The notes beneath the pieces were generated by a model. It did no database searches. It saw nothing but the letters and a program-made list of their open reading frames with translations, and was not told where the DNA came from. A DNA stretch of 32,702 nucleotides from an uncultured Cryomorphaceae bacterium. Lineage in GTDB: Bacteria > Bacteroidota > Bacteroidia > Flavobacteriales > Schleiferiaceae. The stretch spans positions 1-32,702 of the forward strand of contig CAJXTR010000009.1 in NCBI GenBank assembly GCA_913060465.1, written 5' to 3'. Numbering within the stretch: the stretch's first letter is position 1; each line of letters starts with the position of its first letter. Position numbers and translations under genes: made by a program. Shown in pieces: positions 23,602-32,186 of the stretch.

Positions 23602-26600
23602 TTAGTACAATAACGTGAAGTTTCCGCGCTCCTCAATCGGCACATCTTCAATACTTCTGTACTTAATATAATAGGTGTACACTCCCATCTTAGCTTCTTT
23701 ACCGCCAATCATACCATCCCAACCTTCATTTAGGTCATTCGTTCTGAAGACTTCTTGTCCCCAACGGTTTTGGATGAATAAAGTATAGCTATCTGGTCTA
23801 GCAAATACACCTTGCGGTTTCCAGATACGGTTTTCTACTACATCAGACTTCGGATTGAAAGCACTTGGCACCCAGAGGCGAGCCTTATGCACTGCACAAG
23901 CCACATTTGAACGGGCATTGAACTTCTCTCCAAACTCATCTCTCCATGGAATGACACCATCCTTAGCCACAGCTTTAACGTAGTAACAGAACTTGCCCTT
24001 ACTACTTGAATACGGCTTGATATCATCGAGGAAAGCTGTATCTGAAGTGGTACCCGCAAATGAATACGAACCTCCACCATTGATTGAACGATAGATTTCA
24101 TACGTTTCCACGCCCGCATCAAAGTCCATATATGCAGTCCAAATCAATTGGTTCGTTAGATTGCCTATGGCTTCCACATCGAGTAGAATATTGGTACCCA
24201 GGTTCGAAATAGTATCCATAGCACCACAAGAATCACGAGATGCAATCCTGTAGTAATAACGACGGCTATTTGGATCACCTGTAAAATCAATAAACTTAAC
24301 TTCCCAAGGACCTAAGGCCGGTTTAGCCACAGTACCGATAGTCAAATATGGACCTATCAAGTCATCGGCACGTTGAATCTGGAAGTCGATAACATCAGCG
24401 TCCTTATCGATATATGCGTACAAATCAACCCCGTTTTGAGAGTTAACCGATGCTCTACCCAGATACAAGACTTTTGAACCTTGAACTACCGCCGAACTAT
24501 TGCACACGCGGTTCGAGGTAGACGTTATAGTACCTGTAGTATCTACAGCTCTAACGTAGTAACAATAAGTGTATCCATTAATAATACCGTAATGGTTAAA
24601 GGTTGTATCAAGGTTTCCACCTTTAAGAAGTACCCCTGTAATTACACCACCTAATGGGTCCGTAATATCCGCATATAGATTGTATGCAGCCGGTTGTGTT
24701 TGAGTCCACTCCTTGTACGTATTCCAACGAATACGAGCATAGCCATCACAAGGATCAACACCAAGGTTTAAGAAAATGGTGCTTGATGGAATCGTGTTTC
24801 CTACGGAACTCTGATTACCACAACTATCTATTGCCGTAATTAAGTAAGTTTCACTTTCATTTTCAGCATTTGATAGTGCATAGATCCATGGCATCGAGGT
24901 AGCATGGTCAGCAGCTGAAATAGAGTCAATAGGTTGGAAGAAACCTGAATTATCTTTTCTGTAAATGCGATAGTAAACAACATCGCTATCTGAAGAACCT
25001 GCCCAAGACAAAGCTGCCAGGTTTCCTGCTGCAACAGTAACACTATCGAATACCACTGGAGAAGGTGGCGTTTTGTCTGAGAAGAATCCACTATCGGTGG
25101 TACTTTCACAAGTGGTGTGGTAACGCACTTGGTAGTTCAACCACTCTCCACAGAAGGCAACCGAATCCGTGTACGTAAAATCATCAGTACTTCCAATCTG
25201 GACCCATGACCCAGAATTGATTGGAGCCTCTACCCAAACATCGTAGACGGTGTTGGTATCACCTCGCAACCAACTGTTCCAGTTCAATACTGCAACAGAT
25301 GAATTAGGTGGTGGAGGGAAAGCCTGAAGGCTAACGCGTACGTTTTGTAATGTATCAGTTGGATCAGATAGAAGCCCACAACCACCAGCAACTTGGATAG
25401 TGTACCCATTCACAGCATTTGGATCAGCATTAGCGTCTGTGTACGTCTGTGTAGCCCAGTCAAAAATCGTATCAATAACCGCTGTGTTCCCCAAGGTATC
25501 AATGCGGTTAATCAAGTAATAATCCCAATTAAAGCCCGTATCAGGGTTTGCCACCCAGTCGAAGGAAACCCCAAGATCGTCTTGATATACACAAGCATTA
25601 CCAACATCTGGCAAGGCCGGCATGTAGTTTTTAACTTTCACAACTACCTTTTTGTAGGCAAATCTGTTAATAGGACATTGGTCATCCTGCATACGGAGGT
25701 AGAAAGAGTATTCCGACTTCAAGGCACCACATTGGTACTGCTGATAGAACAAGTGGTTACAATCGATGTACCAGTTGAACTGTACATTGTTGATACCCGG
25801 ATAAGTGAAGACGTTTCCAGGATTCAAAGAGGATAATGTCGCACAAGGCGGGTTAAACAAACAGTTGTTTGCATTATTATAGTTTGCCGCAGAGCTTAGG
25901 TTACCCCCTGATGCCTTGAACTGAATGTTTTGGGAAGAACAGTTCGGGTTGGGATAAGGATCCGCTGAAGAAATTTTGAAGCGAACAGTATCACCTGGAT
26001 ACACTTCAGTGTAGTAATAAATAGTATCTCCTGAAGTATTAACAACTGGGGTCAGAATGGTAGGGTTTGCCAGTGAAGAATCAATAGTCAACGACATTTC
26101 AGGTTCTTCATCTACAAAGGCTGCCGAACACAAACCTGTTGGTGGGGTACATGATAACGTTACGATAGGGATATCACGATAAACCTCTCCGATTAACTGA
26201 CCACAGCGCCACTCCTCGATCTTAACACATGTAGCCCAAGAGCCTGCTACTGCAGAGTTAAACGTAACCTCCCCTGTTTCGTTATCAATATCAGCTCCAG
26301 TGCTACTTCCCGTAGATGGCATAGGGCTGTTATACGAATAACCCGATGAAAAGTTAACAGAGTTAGTAGAAGGGTTGGCAGAGAATGTTGAAGCGTCCCA
26401 AGGGTATGACCAGTCGTAGTATAAGGAATCCAAATCCGGATCGTAGCCAAGATTATTGTAGACCACATCTACACCAGTACATGAAATTACCTGAGGGTCT
26501 TCTAAAAAGTTTGGAGAACTATCAAAACAAGATGGATTACCACCAGTAGTCGCAGTCAACGCAGATGTACTTCCCGGTGGAGTATATGGGTACATTACCG

Positions 26601-27045
26601 CACGTAGTAGGTAAGAGGCAGATGACGGTGATGAAATGTTAGAAATCGACGTAGGACGACAGCAACTGCTCCAGGTGAAGTACCAGCCACCTGCAGGCGG
26701 TGTACCTGTAAGTTGAACATCTCCAGAACGGTATATGTATTTCTGCATCTTACCCGAACCAGAGGTGGCTCCTGAACATGAGGTCGTTCCTGTGTAACAA
26801 GAAGGAACTACGTCTACAGTCGTGATGTAGCTACAAGAAATGGAGGTACCACAATTTGTCCCTAGGGTTTGCGCCGAAGTTGGCAAACTGACCCCACCAC
26901 AGTCGCGGTAAACAACCAATGTGAATCTATATTTTCCGTTGGGGCGACATTCCCAAATAATTTCTCCTCCCAAAAGGTGGGTGGCTTGGCTTTGGAAAGC
27001 CATCAAAGTGAACACCAGAACGGTTAAAATTCGTCTCAAATTCAT
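23602..27045 (-). CDS. Secreted multidomain protein with T9SS type-B (gliding motility-associated) C-terminal sorting domain
   Basis: 1147 residues from the ATG at 27045; another in-frame ATG at 27063 gives a less typical signal peptide. After the signal (MNLRRILTVLVFTLMAFQSQA) comes THLLGGEIIWECRPNGKYRF, an N-terminal motif common in large Bacteroidota surface proteins. A Cys-rich region (CGTSISCSY, CCRPTS, CFDSSP) follows, then several fibronectin-III-like modules in the second half (WAGSSDSDVVYYRIYRKD, WTAYMDFDAGVETYEIYRS). The last 90 residues form the type-B sorting domain: WVPSAFNPKSDVVEN, LFIQNRWGQEVFRT, GWDGMIGGK, GVYTYYIKY and a GNFTLLY end. It should be exported by the type IX secretion system and may be an adhesin or gliding-related factor. 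Its ligand is unknown. Confidence 0.93.
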   Translation of the reverse strand: MNLRRILTVLVFTLMAFQSQATHLLGGEIIWECRPNGKYRFTLVVYRDCGGVSLPTSAQTLGTNCGTSISCSYITTVDVVPSCYTGTTSCSGATSGSGKMQKYIYRSGDVQLTGTPPAGGWYFTWSSCCRPTSISNISSPSSASYLLRAVMYPYTPPGSTSALTATTGGNPSCFDSSPNFLEDPQVISCTGVDVVYNNLGYDPDLDSLYYDWSYPWDASTFSANPSTNSVNFSSGYSYNSPMPSTGSSTGADIDNETGEVTFNSAVAGSWATCVKIEEWRCGQLIGEVYRDIPIVTLSCTPPTGLCSAAFVDEEPEMSLTIDSSLANPTILTPVVNTSGDTIYYYTEVYPGDTVRFKISSADPYPNPNCSSQNIQFKASGGNLSSAANYNNANNCLFNPPCATLSSLNPGNVFTYPGINNVQFNWYIDCNHLFYQQYQCGALKSEYSFYLRMQDDQCPINRFAYKKVVVKVKNYMPALPDVGNACVYQDDLGVSFDWVANPDTGFNWDYYLINRIDTLGNTAVIDTIFDWATQTYTDANADPNAVNGYTIQVAGGCGLLSDPTDTLQNVRVSLQAFPPPPNSSVAVLNWNSWLRGDTNTVYDVWVEAPINSGSWVQIGSTDDFTYTDSVAFCGEWLNYQVRYHTTCESTTDSGFFSDKTPPSPVVFDSVTVAAGNLAALSWAGSSDSDVVYYRIYRKDNSGFFQPIDSISAADHATSMPWIYALSNAENESETYLITAIDSCGNQSSVGNTIPSSTIFLNLGVDPCDGYARIRWNTYKEWTQTQPAAYNLYADITDPLGGVITGVLLKGGNLDTTFNHYGIINGYTYCYYVRAVDTTGTITSTSNRVCNSSAVVQGSKVLYLGRASVNSQNGVDLYAYIDKDADVIDFQIQRADDLIGPYLTIGTVAKPALGPWEVKFIDFTGDPNSRRYYYRIASRDSCGAMDTISNLGTNILLDVEAIGNLTNQLIWTAYMDFDAGVETYEIYRSINGGGSYSFAGTTSDTAFLDDIKPYSSSKGKFCYYVKAVAKDGVIPWRDEFGEKFNARSNVACAVHKARLWVPSAFNPKSDVVENRIWKPQGVFARPDSYTLFIQNRWGQEVFRTNDLNEGWDGMIGGKEAKMGVYTYYIKYRSIEDVPIEERGNFTLLY

Positions 27046-27133
27046 AACAACATAGTTGAACATCGAAAATAAGGCAATAATTTCATTCCTAAAAGCAGAA
27101 AAACGTACAGCTTACCAACAATGAGTGTCCGAC

Positions 27134-27150
27134 GTAAAACATTGTTTTAC
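27134..27150 (-). terminator. Possible weak hairpin after the TIGR03643 gene
   Basis: GTAAAAC and GTTTTAC form a perfect 7-bp inverted repeat with a 3-base loop, 17 bases beyond the TIGR03643 stop. The stem is AT-rich and no T-run follows on the minus strand, so it could be a weak terminator or an operator for the secreted protein gene. Confidence 0.3.
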
Positions 27151-27167
27151 AGACGCTTGAATTCGAT

Positions 27168-27488
27168 TTATTTACGCTTCGACATCTTGTTTAATGTGAT
27201 GTGCCGCTGTTGATCGCTTCTGTTGCGTCCTACTTTGAATCCGCGCAATGCAGTGTGTTTAGTACTTCTTCCCTGTACACGAGCGCGCCACATGCGAAAT
27301 GACGAAGGCTTCATCTCTCTGCGCATGAGTTTGATTACCTCGGATTCAGGTATTCCGAACTGAGCGTAGATGGCATCGAAAGGGGTTCGATCTTCCCATG
27401 CCATTTCGATTATTCTATCAATGGATCTTTGGTCCAAGTTTTTGATGCTTGGCGAACTTTGAGCAGAATCTGATGTTTCTTGTGACAT
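27168..27488 (-). CDS. TIGR03643 (DUF2805) family protein
   Basis: 106 residues from the ATG at 27488 ([12 protein letters not shown]). The core [55 protein letters not shown] is characteristic of this small family; I identify it from the D-R-T-P-F, EVIKLMR and KPSSF-WR-RV-GR-TKH signatures. The composition suggests a helix-turn-helix-like fold followed by a basic tail, compatible with nucleic acid binding, but this is unproven. From memory the family commonly neighbours DUF2256 and cryptochrome/photolyase genes. The start codon directly abuts the ATG of the divergent DUF2256 gene (CATATG), leaving no intergenic DNA. Confidence 0.88.
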   Translation of the reverse strand: MSQETSDSAQSSPSIKNLDQRSIDRIIEMAWEDRTPFDAIYAQFGIPESEVIKLMRREMKPSSFRMWRARVQGRSTKHTALRGFKVGRNRSDQQRHITLNKMSKRK

Positions 27489-27620
27489 ATGCACAAAAAA
27501 CCCCATTTACCCGAAAAAGTTTGCCCGGTTTGTAAACGGCCGTTCGCTTGGCGTAAAAAATGGGAGAAAAATTGGGAAGATGTGAAGTATTGCAGTGAGC
27601 GTTGTAGACGCAATAAATAA
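27489..27620 (+). CDS. DUF2256 family small zinc-binding protein
   Basis: 43 residues, a genuine gene that is easy to miss because of its size. It starts [25 protein letters not shown] and ends [10 protein letters not shown]. Two Cys pairs (C12-x2-C15 and C35-x3-C39) are spaced like a small zinc ribbon, and the [11 protein letters not shown] core is diagnostic of DUF2256. The protein is strongly basic. Function is unknown, though the family is often found next to TIGR03643 and cryptochrome genes. Its stop lies one base from the stop of the convergent acyl-CoA dehydrogenase gene. Its promoter must lie inside the TIGR03643 coding region; a near-consensus pair, TTTG at 27428-27431 and GAACTTTG at 27454-27461 (22-base spacer), is a candidate. 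Confidence 0.9.
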   Translation: MHKKPHLPEKVCPVCKRPFAWRKKWEKNWEDVKYCSERCRRNK

Positions 27621-27621
27621 A

Positions 27622-28773
27622 CTACTTATACAAGTTTCTTGCAATCACAACCTTCTGAATCTCAGAGGTTCCCTCTCCGATAGTGCACAATTTACAATCT
27701 CTATAATACTTCTCGACTGGGTAATCTTTGGTATAACCATATCCACCAAAAACTTGCACCGCTTCATTTGCGATCTCAGTTGAAATTTCTGAAGCGTAGA
27801 GCTTGGCCATCGCGCTTTCTTGCGTCATCGGTTTGCCTTCTTCTTTTAAGGCAGCAGCATGTCTTGTCATGAGCTCGGCACCATAGATCTTCGTTGCCAT
27901 GTCCGCGAGTTTGAAGCTCACCCCCTGGAATTGGCGGATTTTTTTTCCGAACTGTTGGCGTTCATCTGCGTAAGCTACCGCAGCATTTTTTGCGCCCTTT
28001 GCGATCCCAATACTCAATGCAGCAATAGAAATGCGGCCACCATCAAGGATCTTCATGGCTTGGATGAATCCCTCGCCTTTCTGACCCAGAATATTCTCTT
28101 TCGGTATACGGCAATTGTCAAAATACAAGGCAGCCGTCTCTGAGGCACGCATACCTAGCTTGTTTTCTTTGTTACCCGCAGTAAAACCAGGCGTTCCCTT
28201 CTCAACTACGAAAGCGCTCATGCCGTGGCTATCGCCTTTTTCACCTGTGCGTGCCATGACCACGGCAATTTCAGATGAGATCGCATGGGTAATCCAGTTT
28301 TTGGAGCCGTTTAAGACCCAATGCTCACCGTCGAGAACTGCAGTGGTGTCCATTCCTCCAGCATCAGAACCGGTTCCAGTCTCTGTCAGTCCCCAGGCAC
28401 CAATCCATTCAGCAGTGGCCAATTTTGGCAACCAACGTTGTTTTTGCTCTTCAGTACCAAACTGCAGTATATGTCCTGTACACAAGCTGTTGTGAGCGGC
28501 CACAGAAAGTCCTATTGACCCACATACTTGGGCAATTTCATCGATGATGGTAATGTATTCTTGGTAGCCTAGGCCGGCGCCGCCGTACTGTTCTGGGACT
28601 AAAACGCCCATAAAGCCTAATTGGCCCATTTCCTTGAAGAGGTCGATGGGAAAATGTTGTGCCTCATCCCACTCCATTACGTTAGGTTTGATGCGGGTTT
28701 GGGCAAAATCTTGTGCGGTTTGACGGATAAGCTCGAGCGTTTCTTGCTGAGCATCAGAGCGGTTAATTCTCAT
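27622..28773 (-). CDS. Acyl-CoA dehydrogenase
   Basis: 383 residues from the ATG at 28773 (MRINRSDAQQETLEL); an upstream in-frame TTG at 28800 falls next to the terminator hairpin and is rejected. The family motifs are clear: VPEQYGGAGLGYQEY, the FAD/substrate loop AWGLTETGTGSDAGGMDT, NGSKNWITHA, RQQFGKKIRQFQG, and EAVQVFGGYGYTKDYPVEKYYRD. The C-terminal GEGTSEIQ holds the catalytic Glu position of short/branched-chain enzymes. It introduces the alpha-beta double bond of acyl-CoA in fatty acid or branched-chain amino acid breakdown and passes electrons to ETF. Chain-length specificity cannot be read here. It stands alone, flanked by a hairpin upstream and by the convergent DUF2256 gene. Confidence 0.95.
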   Translation of the reverse strand: MRINRSDAQQETLELIRQTAQDFAQTRIKPNVMEWDEAQHFPIDLFKEMGQLGFMGVLVPEQYGGAGLGYQEYITIIDEIAQVCGSIGLSVAAHNSLCTGHILQFGTEEQKQRWLPKLATAEWIGAWGLTETGTGSDAGGMDTTAVLDGEHWVLNGSKNWITHAISSEIAVVMARTGEKGDSHGMSAFVVEKGTPGFTAGNKENKLGMRASETAALYFDNCRIPKENILGQKGEGFIQAMKILDGGRISIAALSIGIAKGAKNAAVAYADERQQFGKKIRQFQGVSFKLADMATKIYGAELMTRHAAALKEEGKPMTQESAMAKLYASEISTEIANEAVQVFGGYGYTKDYPVEKYYRDCKLCTIGEGTSEIQKVVIARNLYK

Positions 28774-28809
28774 TGGGTTTTTCTTTGATAGGTCTTTCAA
28801 GATAACAAA

Positions 28810-28843
28810 GAAGCCCGCTTGGTGTTTGCGGGCTTCGAGATTT
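28810..28843. terminator. Bidirectional hairpin terminator between ettA and the acyl-CoA dehydrogenase
   Basis: GAAGCCCGC and GCGGGCTTC form a 9-bp perfect stem with a 9-base loop, 25 bases past the ettA stop. On the minus strand (ettA direction) the stem is followed by a moderate T-rich stretch (TTTGTTATCTT) and preceded by seven A residues. On the plus strand the tail (GAGATTTTTTT) is the better U-tract, although no plus-strand gene ends nearby. Confidence 0.7.
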
Positions 28844-28860
28844 TTTTCGGAGCGAATGTA

Positions 28861-30558
28861 TTAGTCGTTCTTCATCAACTTTTTATACTTGAATCGGGTC
28901 GGTTCACTTCGACCTAGACGTTTCAATTTATTCTCTTCGTATTCCGAGAACGATCCCTCGAACGAATAAACTTGTGAATCGCCTTCGAAGGCTAAAATGT
29001 GCGTACATACTCGGTCCAAGAACCAGCGGTCGTGCGAGATGATTACCGCACATCCGGCAAAGTTTTCGAGCGCTTCTTCTAATGCACGTAATGTATTGAC
29101 ATCGAGATCGTTAGTAGGCTCATCCAAAAGTAATACGTTACCTCCTTCTTTTAAAGCCATCGCCAAATGTAATCGGTTGCGCTCACCCCCAGAAAGTACA
29201 CCAACTTTTTTGCCTTGATCACCACCTGCGAAATTGAATCTACTGAGGTATGCACGGGCATTGGTGCGTTGATTTCCCAGCATCACCTCCTCAGTTCCAT
29301 CACCTATAACCTCGAAAATAGTTTTTTCCGGATCCATCTTTTCATGGCTTTGATCGACGTATGAAATCTTCACGGTATCCCCTACCTCAAAGTTTCCAGC
29401 ATCCGGTTGAAGCTGGTCCATGATCATTTTGAAAATAGTAGTTTTCCCAGCACCGTTGGGACCTACGATTCCTACGATCCCTGCTGGTGGCAAGGTGAAG
29501 TTCAAATCGTCGTAAAGGAGTTTCTCCCCAAAGCCCTTTCGGACGTTTTTTGCATTGATCACGTTCGTACCTAAGCGTGGTCCGGCAGGAATGTAAATCT
29601 CTAGTTTGCTTTCCTTCTCTTTATCTTCCTGGGCAAGCATGGCTTCGTAGTTGTTCAAACGAGCTTTGCTCTTGCTTTGACGGCCTTTCGGATTCATCCG
29701 AACCCATTCCAGCTCTCGCTCGAGCGTTTTTCTACGCTTAGAAGCTTGCTTCTCTTCTTGCGCCAAACGCTTGGTTTTCTGATCCAACCAAGAGCTATAA
29801 TTCCCCTTCCATGGAATGCCTTCACCACGGTCGAGTTCGAGGATCCAACCTGCGACATTATCAAGGAAGTAGCGGTCGTGCGTTACGGCGATGACCGTTC
29901 CTTTGTACTGTTGCAAGTGCTGTTCTAACCATAGAATACTCTCAGCATCCAAATGGTTGGTAGGTTCATCCAAAAGAAGCACATCAGGAGTTTGGATAAG
30001 AAGGCGACACAGTGCAACACGGCGTGCTTCCCCACCTGAAAGGTTATCGACAAGTTGATCTGCGGGCGGACAATTCAATGCGTCCATGGCACGCGTTAGC
30101 ATCGTATCTAATTCCCAAGCATTGGTAGCATCTATTTTATCCTGAAGTTCCGCTTGGCGCGCCATCAGAGCATCCATTTTATCTGGATTCTCATAGACCT
30201 CTGGCAGACCAAACTGGTCGTTGATGCTATTGTATTCCTCTAAGACAGCAACAGTTTCCGCTGCACCTTCTTTTACAATGTCCATGACCGTTTTACCCGC
30301 TTCCAACTGAGGTTCCTGCTCCAAATACCCAACGGTATAGCCTGGTGCAAAAACAACATCTCCTTGGTAGCTCTTTTCTACCCCGGCGATGATTTTTAAA
30401 AGAGTGGATTTACCTGAACCGTTTAAACCTAAGATGCCTATTTTGGCTCCATAGAAAAATGAAAGGTAGATGTCCTTGAGAATGGCCTTATTGTTGTGAG
30501 GTAAGATCTTGCTCACCTTTGACATCGAAAAAATGACCTTCTGACCGTCGTCTGACAT
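28861..30558 (-). CDS. ettA: Energy-dependent translational throttle protein EttA (ABC-F)
   Basis: 565 residues with two ABC domains and no membrane segments. Domain 1: Walker A GLNGSGKST (44-52), signature LSGGEARRVALCRLL and Walker B LLLDEPTNHLD. Domain 2: Walker A GPNGAGKTT (near 360), signature LSGGERNRLHLAMAL and LLLDEPTNDLD; both catalytic Glu residues are intact. The charged P-site tRNA interaction linker between them (KQASKRRKTLERELEWVRMNPKGRQ as key region) and the EttA-specific YTVGYLEQEPQL distinguish it from Uup and other ABC-F proteins. EttA binds the ribosomal E site and couples entry into elongation to the ADP/ATP ratio. Its start codon overlaps by two bases the ATG of the divergent gene (CATG). 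Identity is near certain. Confidence 0.96.
   Translation of the reverse strand: MSDDGQKVIFSMSKVSKILPHNNKAILKDIYLSFFYGAKIGILGLNGSGKSTLLKIIAGVEKSYQGDVVFAPGYTVGYLEQEPQLEAGKTVMDIVKEGAAETVAVLEEYNSINDQFGLPEVYENPDKMDALMARQAELQDKIDATNAWELDTMLTRAMDALNCPPADQLVDNLSGGEARRVALCRLLIQTPDVLLLDEPTNHLDAESILWLEQHLQQYKGTVIAVTHDRYFLDNVAGWILELDRGEGIPWKGNYSSWLDQKTKRLAQEEKQASKRRKTLERELEWVRMNPKGRQSKSKARLNNYEAMLAQEDKEKESKLEIYIPAGPRLGTNVINAKNVRKGFGEKLLYDDLNFTLPPAGIVGIVGPNGAGKTTIFKMIMDQLQPDAGNFEVGDTVKISYVDQSHEKMDPEKTIFEVIGDGTEEVMLGNQRTNARAYLSRFNFAGGDQGKKVGVLSGGERNRLHLAMALKEGGNVLLLDEPTNDLDVNTLRALEEALENFAGCAVIISHDRWFLDRVCTHILAFEGDSQVYSFEGSFSEYEENKLKRLGRSEPTRFKYKKLMKND
30494..30521 (+). promoter_or_regulatory. Candidate promoter for the exported protein/methyltransferase pair, inside ettA
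   Basis: TTG at 30494-30496, a 17-base spacer and CACCTTTG at 30514-30521 fit the Bacteroidota TTG-N17-TAnnTTTG layout with one mismatch. It lies 35 bases before the plus-strand ATG at 30557, entirely within the ettA coding region, which is expected because the divergent starts overlap. Confidence 0.35.
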
Positions 30559-31321
30559 GAGAAATGTGAATTATAAAAAGTTTGTAACTGTTTGTTTGTT
30601 CCTTTTCGGGATGTGCTCATTTAAAGCACAAGCCCAAAGTTACGTATTGAAAGGGACGATTGTAGATAGGGATTCATCTTTTGCATTGCCAAATTCATAC
30701 GTCGTTAATAACAAAACATATTTTGGTACAGTTTCGAACGGAATCGGCTATTTCGAAATCCCTGTTTCGAAGGGCGATACACTCGTTGTTTCGAATGTAG
30801 GCTACCAATTTTACTACCTCGCAATCGACAGCGCCCTCGTTGCGGTGATTAAAAACGAGCAAGAAATACGTCTCACCCCCCGTAACTACTTGCTAGACGA
30901 AGTGAGTATTTACGCCATCACCTCGAACAACCCCCGAACAATGCCCAAAGGTGAGCCTCGAGTACCTGCCAACAAGGACATTCGCACCCCACAAGCCGTG
31001 GCTCCGACACTGGCTAATCCATTAGACCTGCTGTATTACAGCTTTGGGAAGCGCCCTCGTCAGTTGCAGGCCTTGCGGGAATTGCAGCGAGAGGATTATT
31101 ACAGAAGGAAATTGGAAGAGGGCACCAATAGAGAAATTATAGAGGAACTAACTGGAATTCCGAAGGCTGAAATGGAAGCGTTCATGTTCTATTGTAAGTA
31201 TTCAGAAACGGAGATCCGCACCTTTAATGATTACCAATTCTTGGTTTCGCTGCTCGACTGCTACGAAGAATACGAGCGCGAGAAGGAACGTCAGGAGGCC
31301 TTGGAGAAATACGGACGATAA
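30557..31321 (+). CDS. Exported protein with CarboxypepD_reg-like domain
   Basis: 254 residues. A signal peptide (about 1-27, KFVTVCLFLFGMCSFKAQA) precedes an N-terminal carboxypeptidase-regulatory-like beta-sandwich (about 30-110: LKGTIVDRDSSFALPNSYV, GIGYFEIPVSKGDTLVVSNVGYQ). That domain is usually fused to TonB-dependent receptors, but here no plug or barrel follows. A proline-rich linker leads to a charged helical C-terminus (170-254, rich in Arg, Glu and Tyr, such as REDYYRRKLEEG) that is probably coiled-coil. It likely resides in the periplasm or on the outer membrane. Function is unknown. The methyltransferase start shares one base with its stop (TAATG). A GTG at 30566 is an alternative start. 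Confidence 0.85.
   Translation: MRNVNYKKFVTVCLFLFGMCSFKAQAQSYVLKGTIVDRDSSFALPNSYVVNNKTYFGTVSNGIGYFEIPVSKGDTLVVSNVGYQFYYLAIDSALVAVIKNEQEIRLTPRNYLLDEVSIYAITSNNPRTMPKGEPRVPANKDIRTPQAVAPTLANPLDLLYYSFGKRPRQLQALRELQREDYYRRKLEEGTNREIIEELTGIPKAEMEAFMFYCKYSETEIRTFNDYQFLVSLLDCYEEYEREKERQEALEKYGR
30635..30642 (-). promoter_or_regulatory. Putative -7 promoter box for ettA (TAACTTTG), inside the divergent gene
   Basis: On the minus strand this reads TAACTTTG, a full match to TAnnTTTG, 77 bases upstream of the ettA ATG and within the coding region of the divergent exported protein. A -33 TTG at the usual spacing is not evident. Confidence 0.38.
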
Positions 31322-32124
31322 TGGAGAAAATCTCAAAAGAACATAGAGAAGCTAACTTGGCGTTATGGAATCATTGGGCTTCGCTTCATCCGCATTCCCG
31401 GTTTTATGATGCAGAAGAATTTCTAAGGAACCCAATGACATTGCACTCCATTGAGCGCGACCTATTACCCGATCTTAAGGGTAAGAAAGTACTGCATATG
31501 CAATGTCACTTTGGGCAGGACACCCTCTCATTGAAGACCTTAGGTGCCCAGGAAATTTGGGGCTTGGACTTTAGCCCTGTTGCTATTGAACAAGCTGAAA
31601 AACTGGCATCCGAATGTGGCATTACGGCACATTGGGTTTGTGCCGATGCTTGTGAGATTCAACCTGAACTCGTTGGTGAGTTCGATGTAGTTTTCGCCTC
31701 TTATGGTGTGCTAGGATGGCATCCAGATGTGCGACCTTGGATGGATGCCGCCTTCTCCTACCTCAAATCTGGTGGTGAGCTGATTATGGCCGATTTCCAC
31801 CCCGTGCTGTGGATCCTGGACGATAAGTTTGAAAACATCGCCTATCCCTACTTTAATACGGGAGTGATTGTAGAAGAACGTGAAGGCAGCTATGCATCTC
31901 CTGAGGCGAAGCGAATGAAAAACTTTACGTGGAACCACAGTATCAGCGATATTGTATTACCGATAGCGGAGCACCCCGAACGCGACTTTATATTCTTTGG
32001 AGAGCATAATTGGTCCCCCTATGCCTTGTTTGAAGCAACTTCCCCTGCTCCGGGTCGTTATCAAATCAAGGGCCGCGAAGGCCTATTTCCACTGGTCTAT
32101 TCACTGAAGGCTCGTAAACTGTGA
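31321..32124 (+). CDS. Class I SAM-dependent methyltransferase
   Basis: 267 residues, start ATG overlapping the stop of the upstream gene by one base. Motif I is VLHMQCHFGQDTLSLKTLGA (about 57-76), the LxCxFGxD variant seen in a subgroup of class I methyltransferases. GLDFSPVAIEQAEKLA is the acidic loop region that binds the SAM ribose, FDVVFASYGVLGWHPD is motif IV, and YLKSGGELIMADFHP is the motif after it. There is no signal peptide, so it is cytoplasmic and probably acts on a small molecule or a protein. The substrate is not recognisable from sequence. Coupling to an exported protein of unknown function gives no clear hint. Confidence 0.88.
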   Translation: MEKISKEHREANLALWNHWASLHPHSRFYDAEEFLRNPMTLHSIERDLLPDLKGKKVLHMQCHFGQDTLSLKTLGAQEIWGLDFSPVAIEQAEKLASECGITAHWVCADACEIQPELVGEFDVVFASYGVLGWHPDVRPWMDAAFSYLKSGGELIMADFHPVLWILDDKFENIAYPYFNTGVIVEEREGSYASPEAKRMKNFTWNHSISDIVLPIAEHPERDFIFFGEHNWSPYALFEATSPAPGRYQIKGREGLFPLVYSLKARKL

Positions 32125-32186
32125 TGTAGGTTCCACTAGGGTCCAATTCCTTTTTCGAACTTTACACCCATAAAATACCCGTCACT

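Noticed and set aside
25393-25836. 147-codon plus-strand open frame inside the T9SS type-B gene
   Set aside because: It is antisense to a continuous coding region with a signal peptide and C-terminal domain; no start context or family supports it.
27046-27167. Possible promoter box TATTTTCG upstream of the secreted protein gene
   Set aside because: It departs from TAnnTTTG and has no -33 element; this 122-base gap shows only the weak inverted repeat at 27134-27150.
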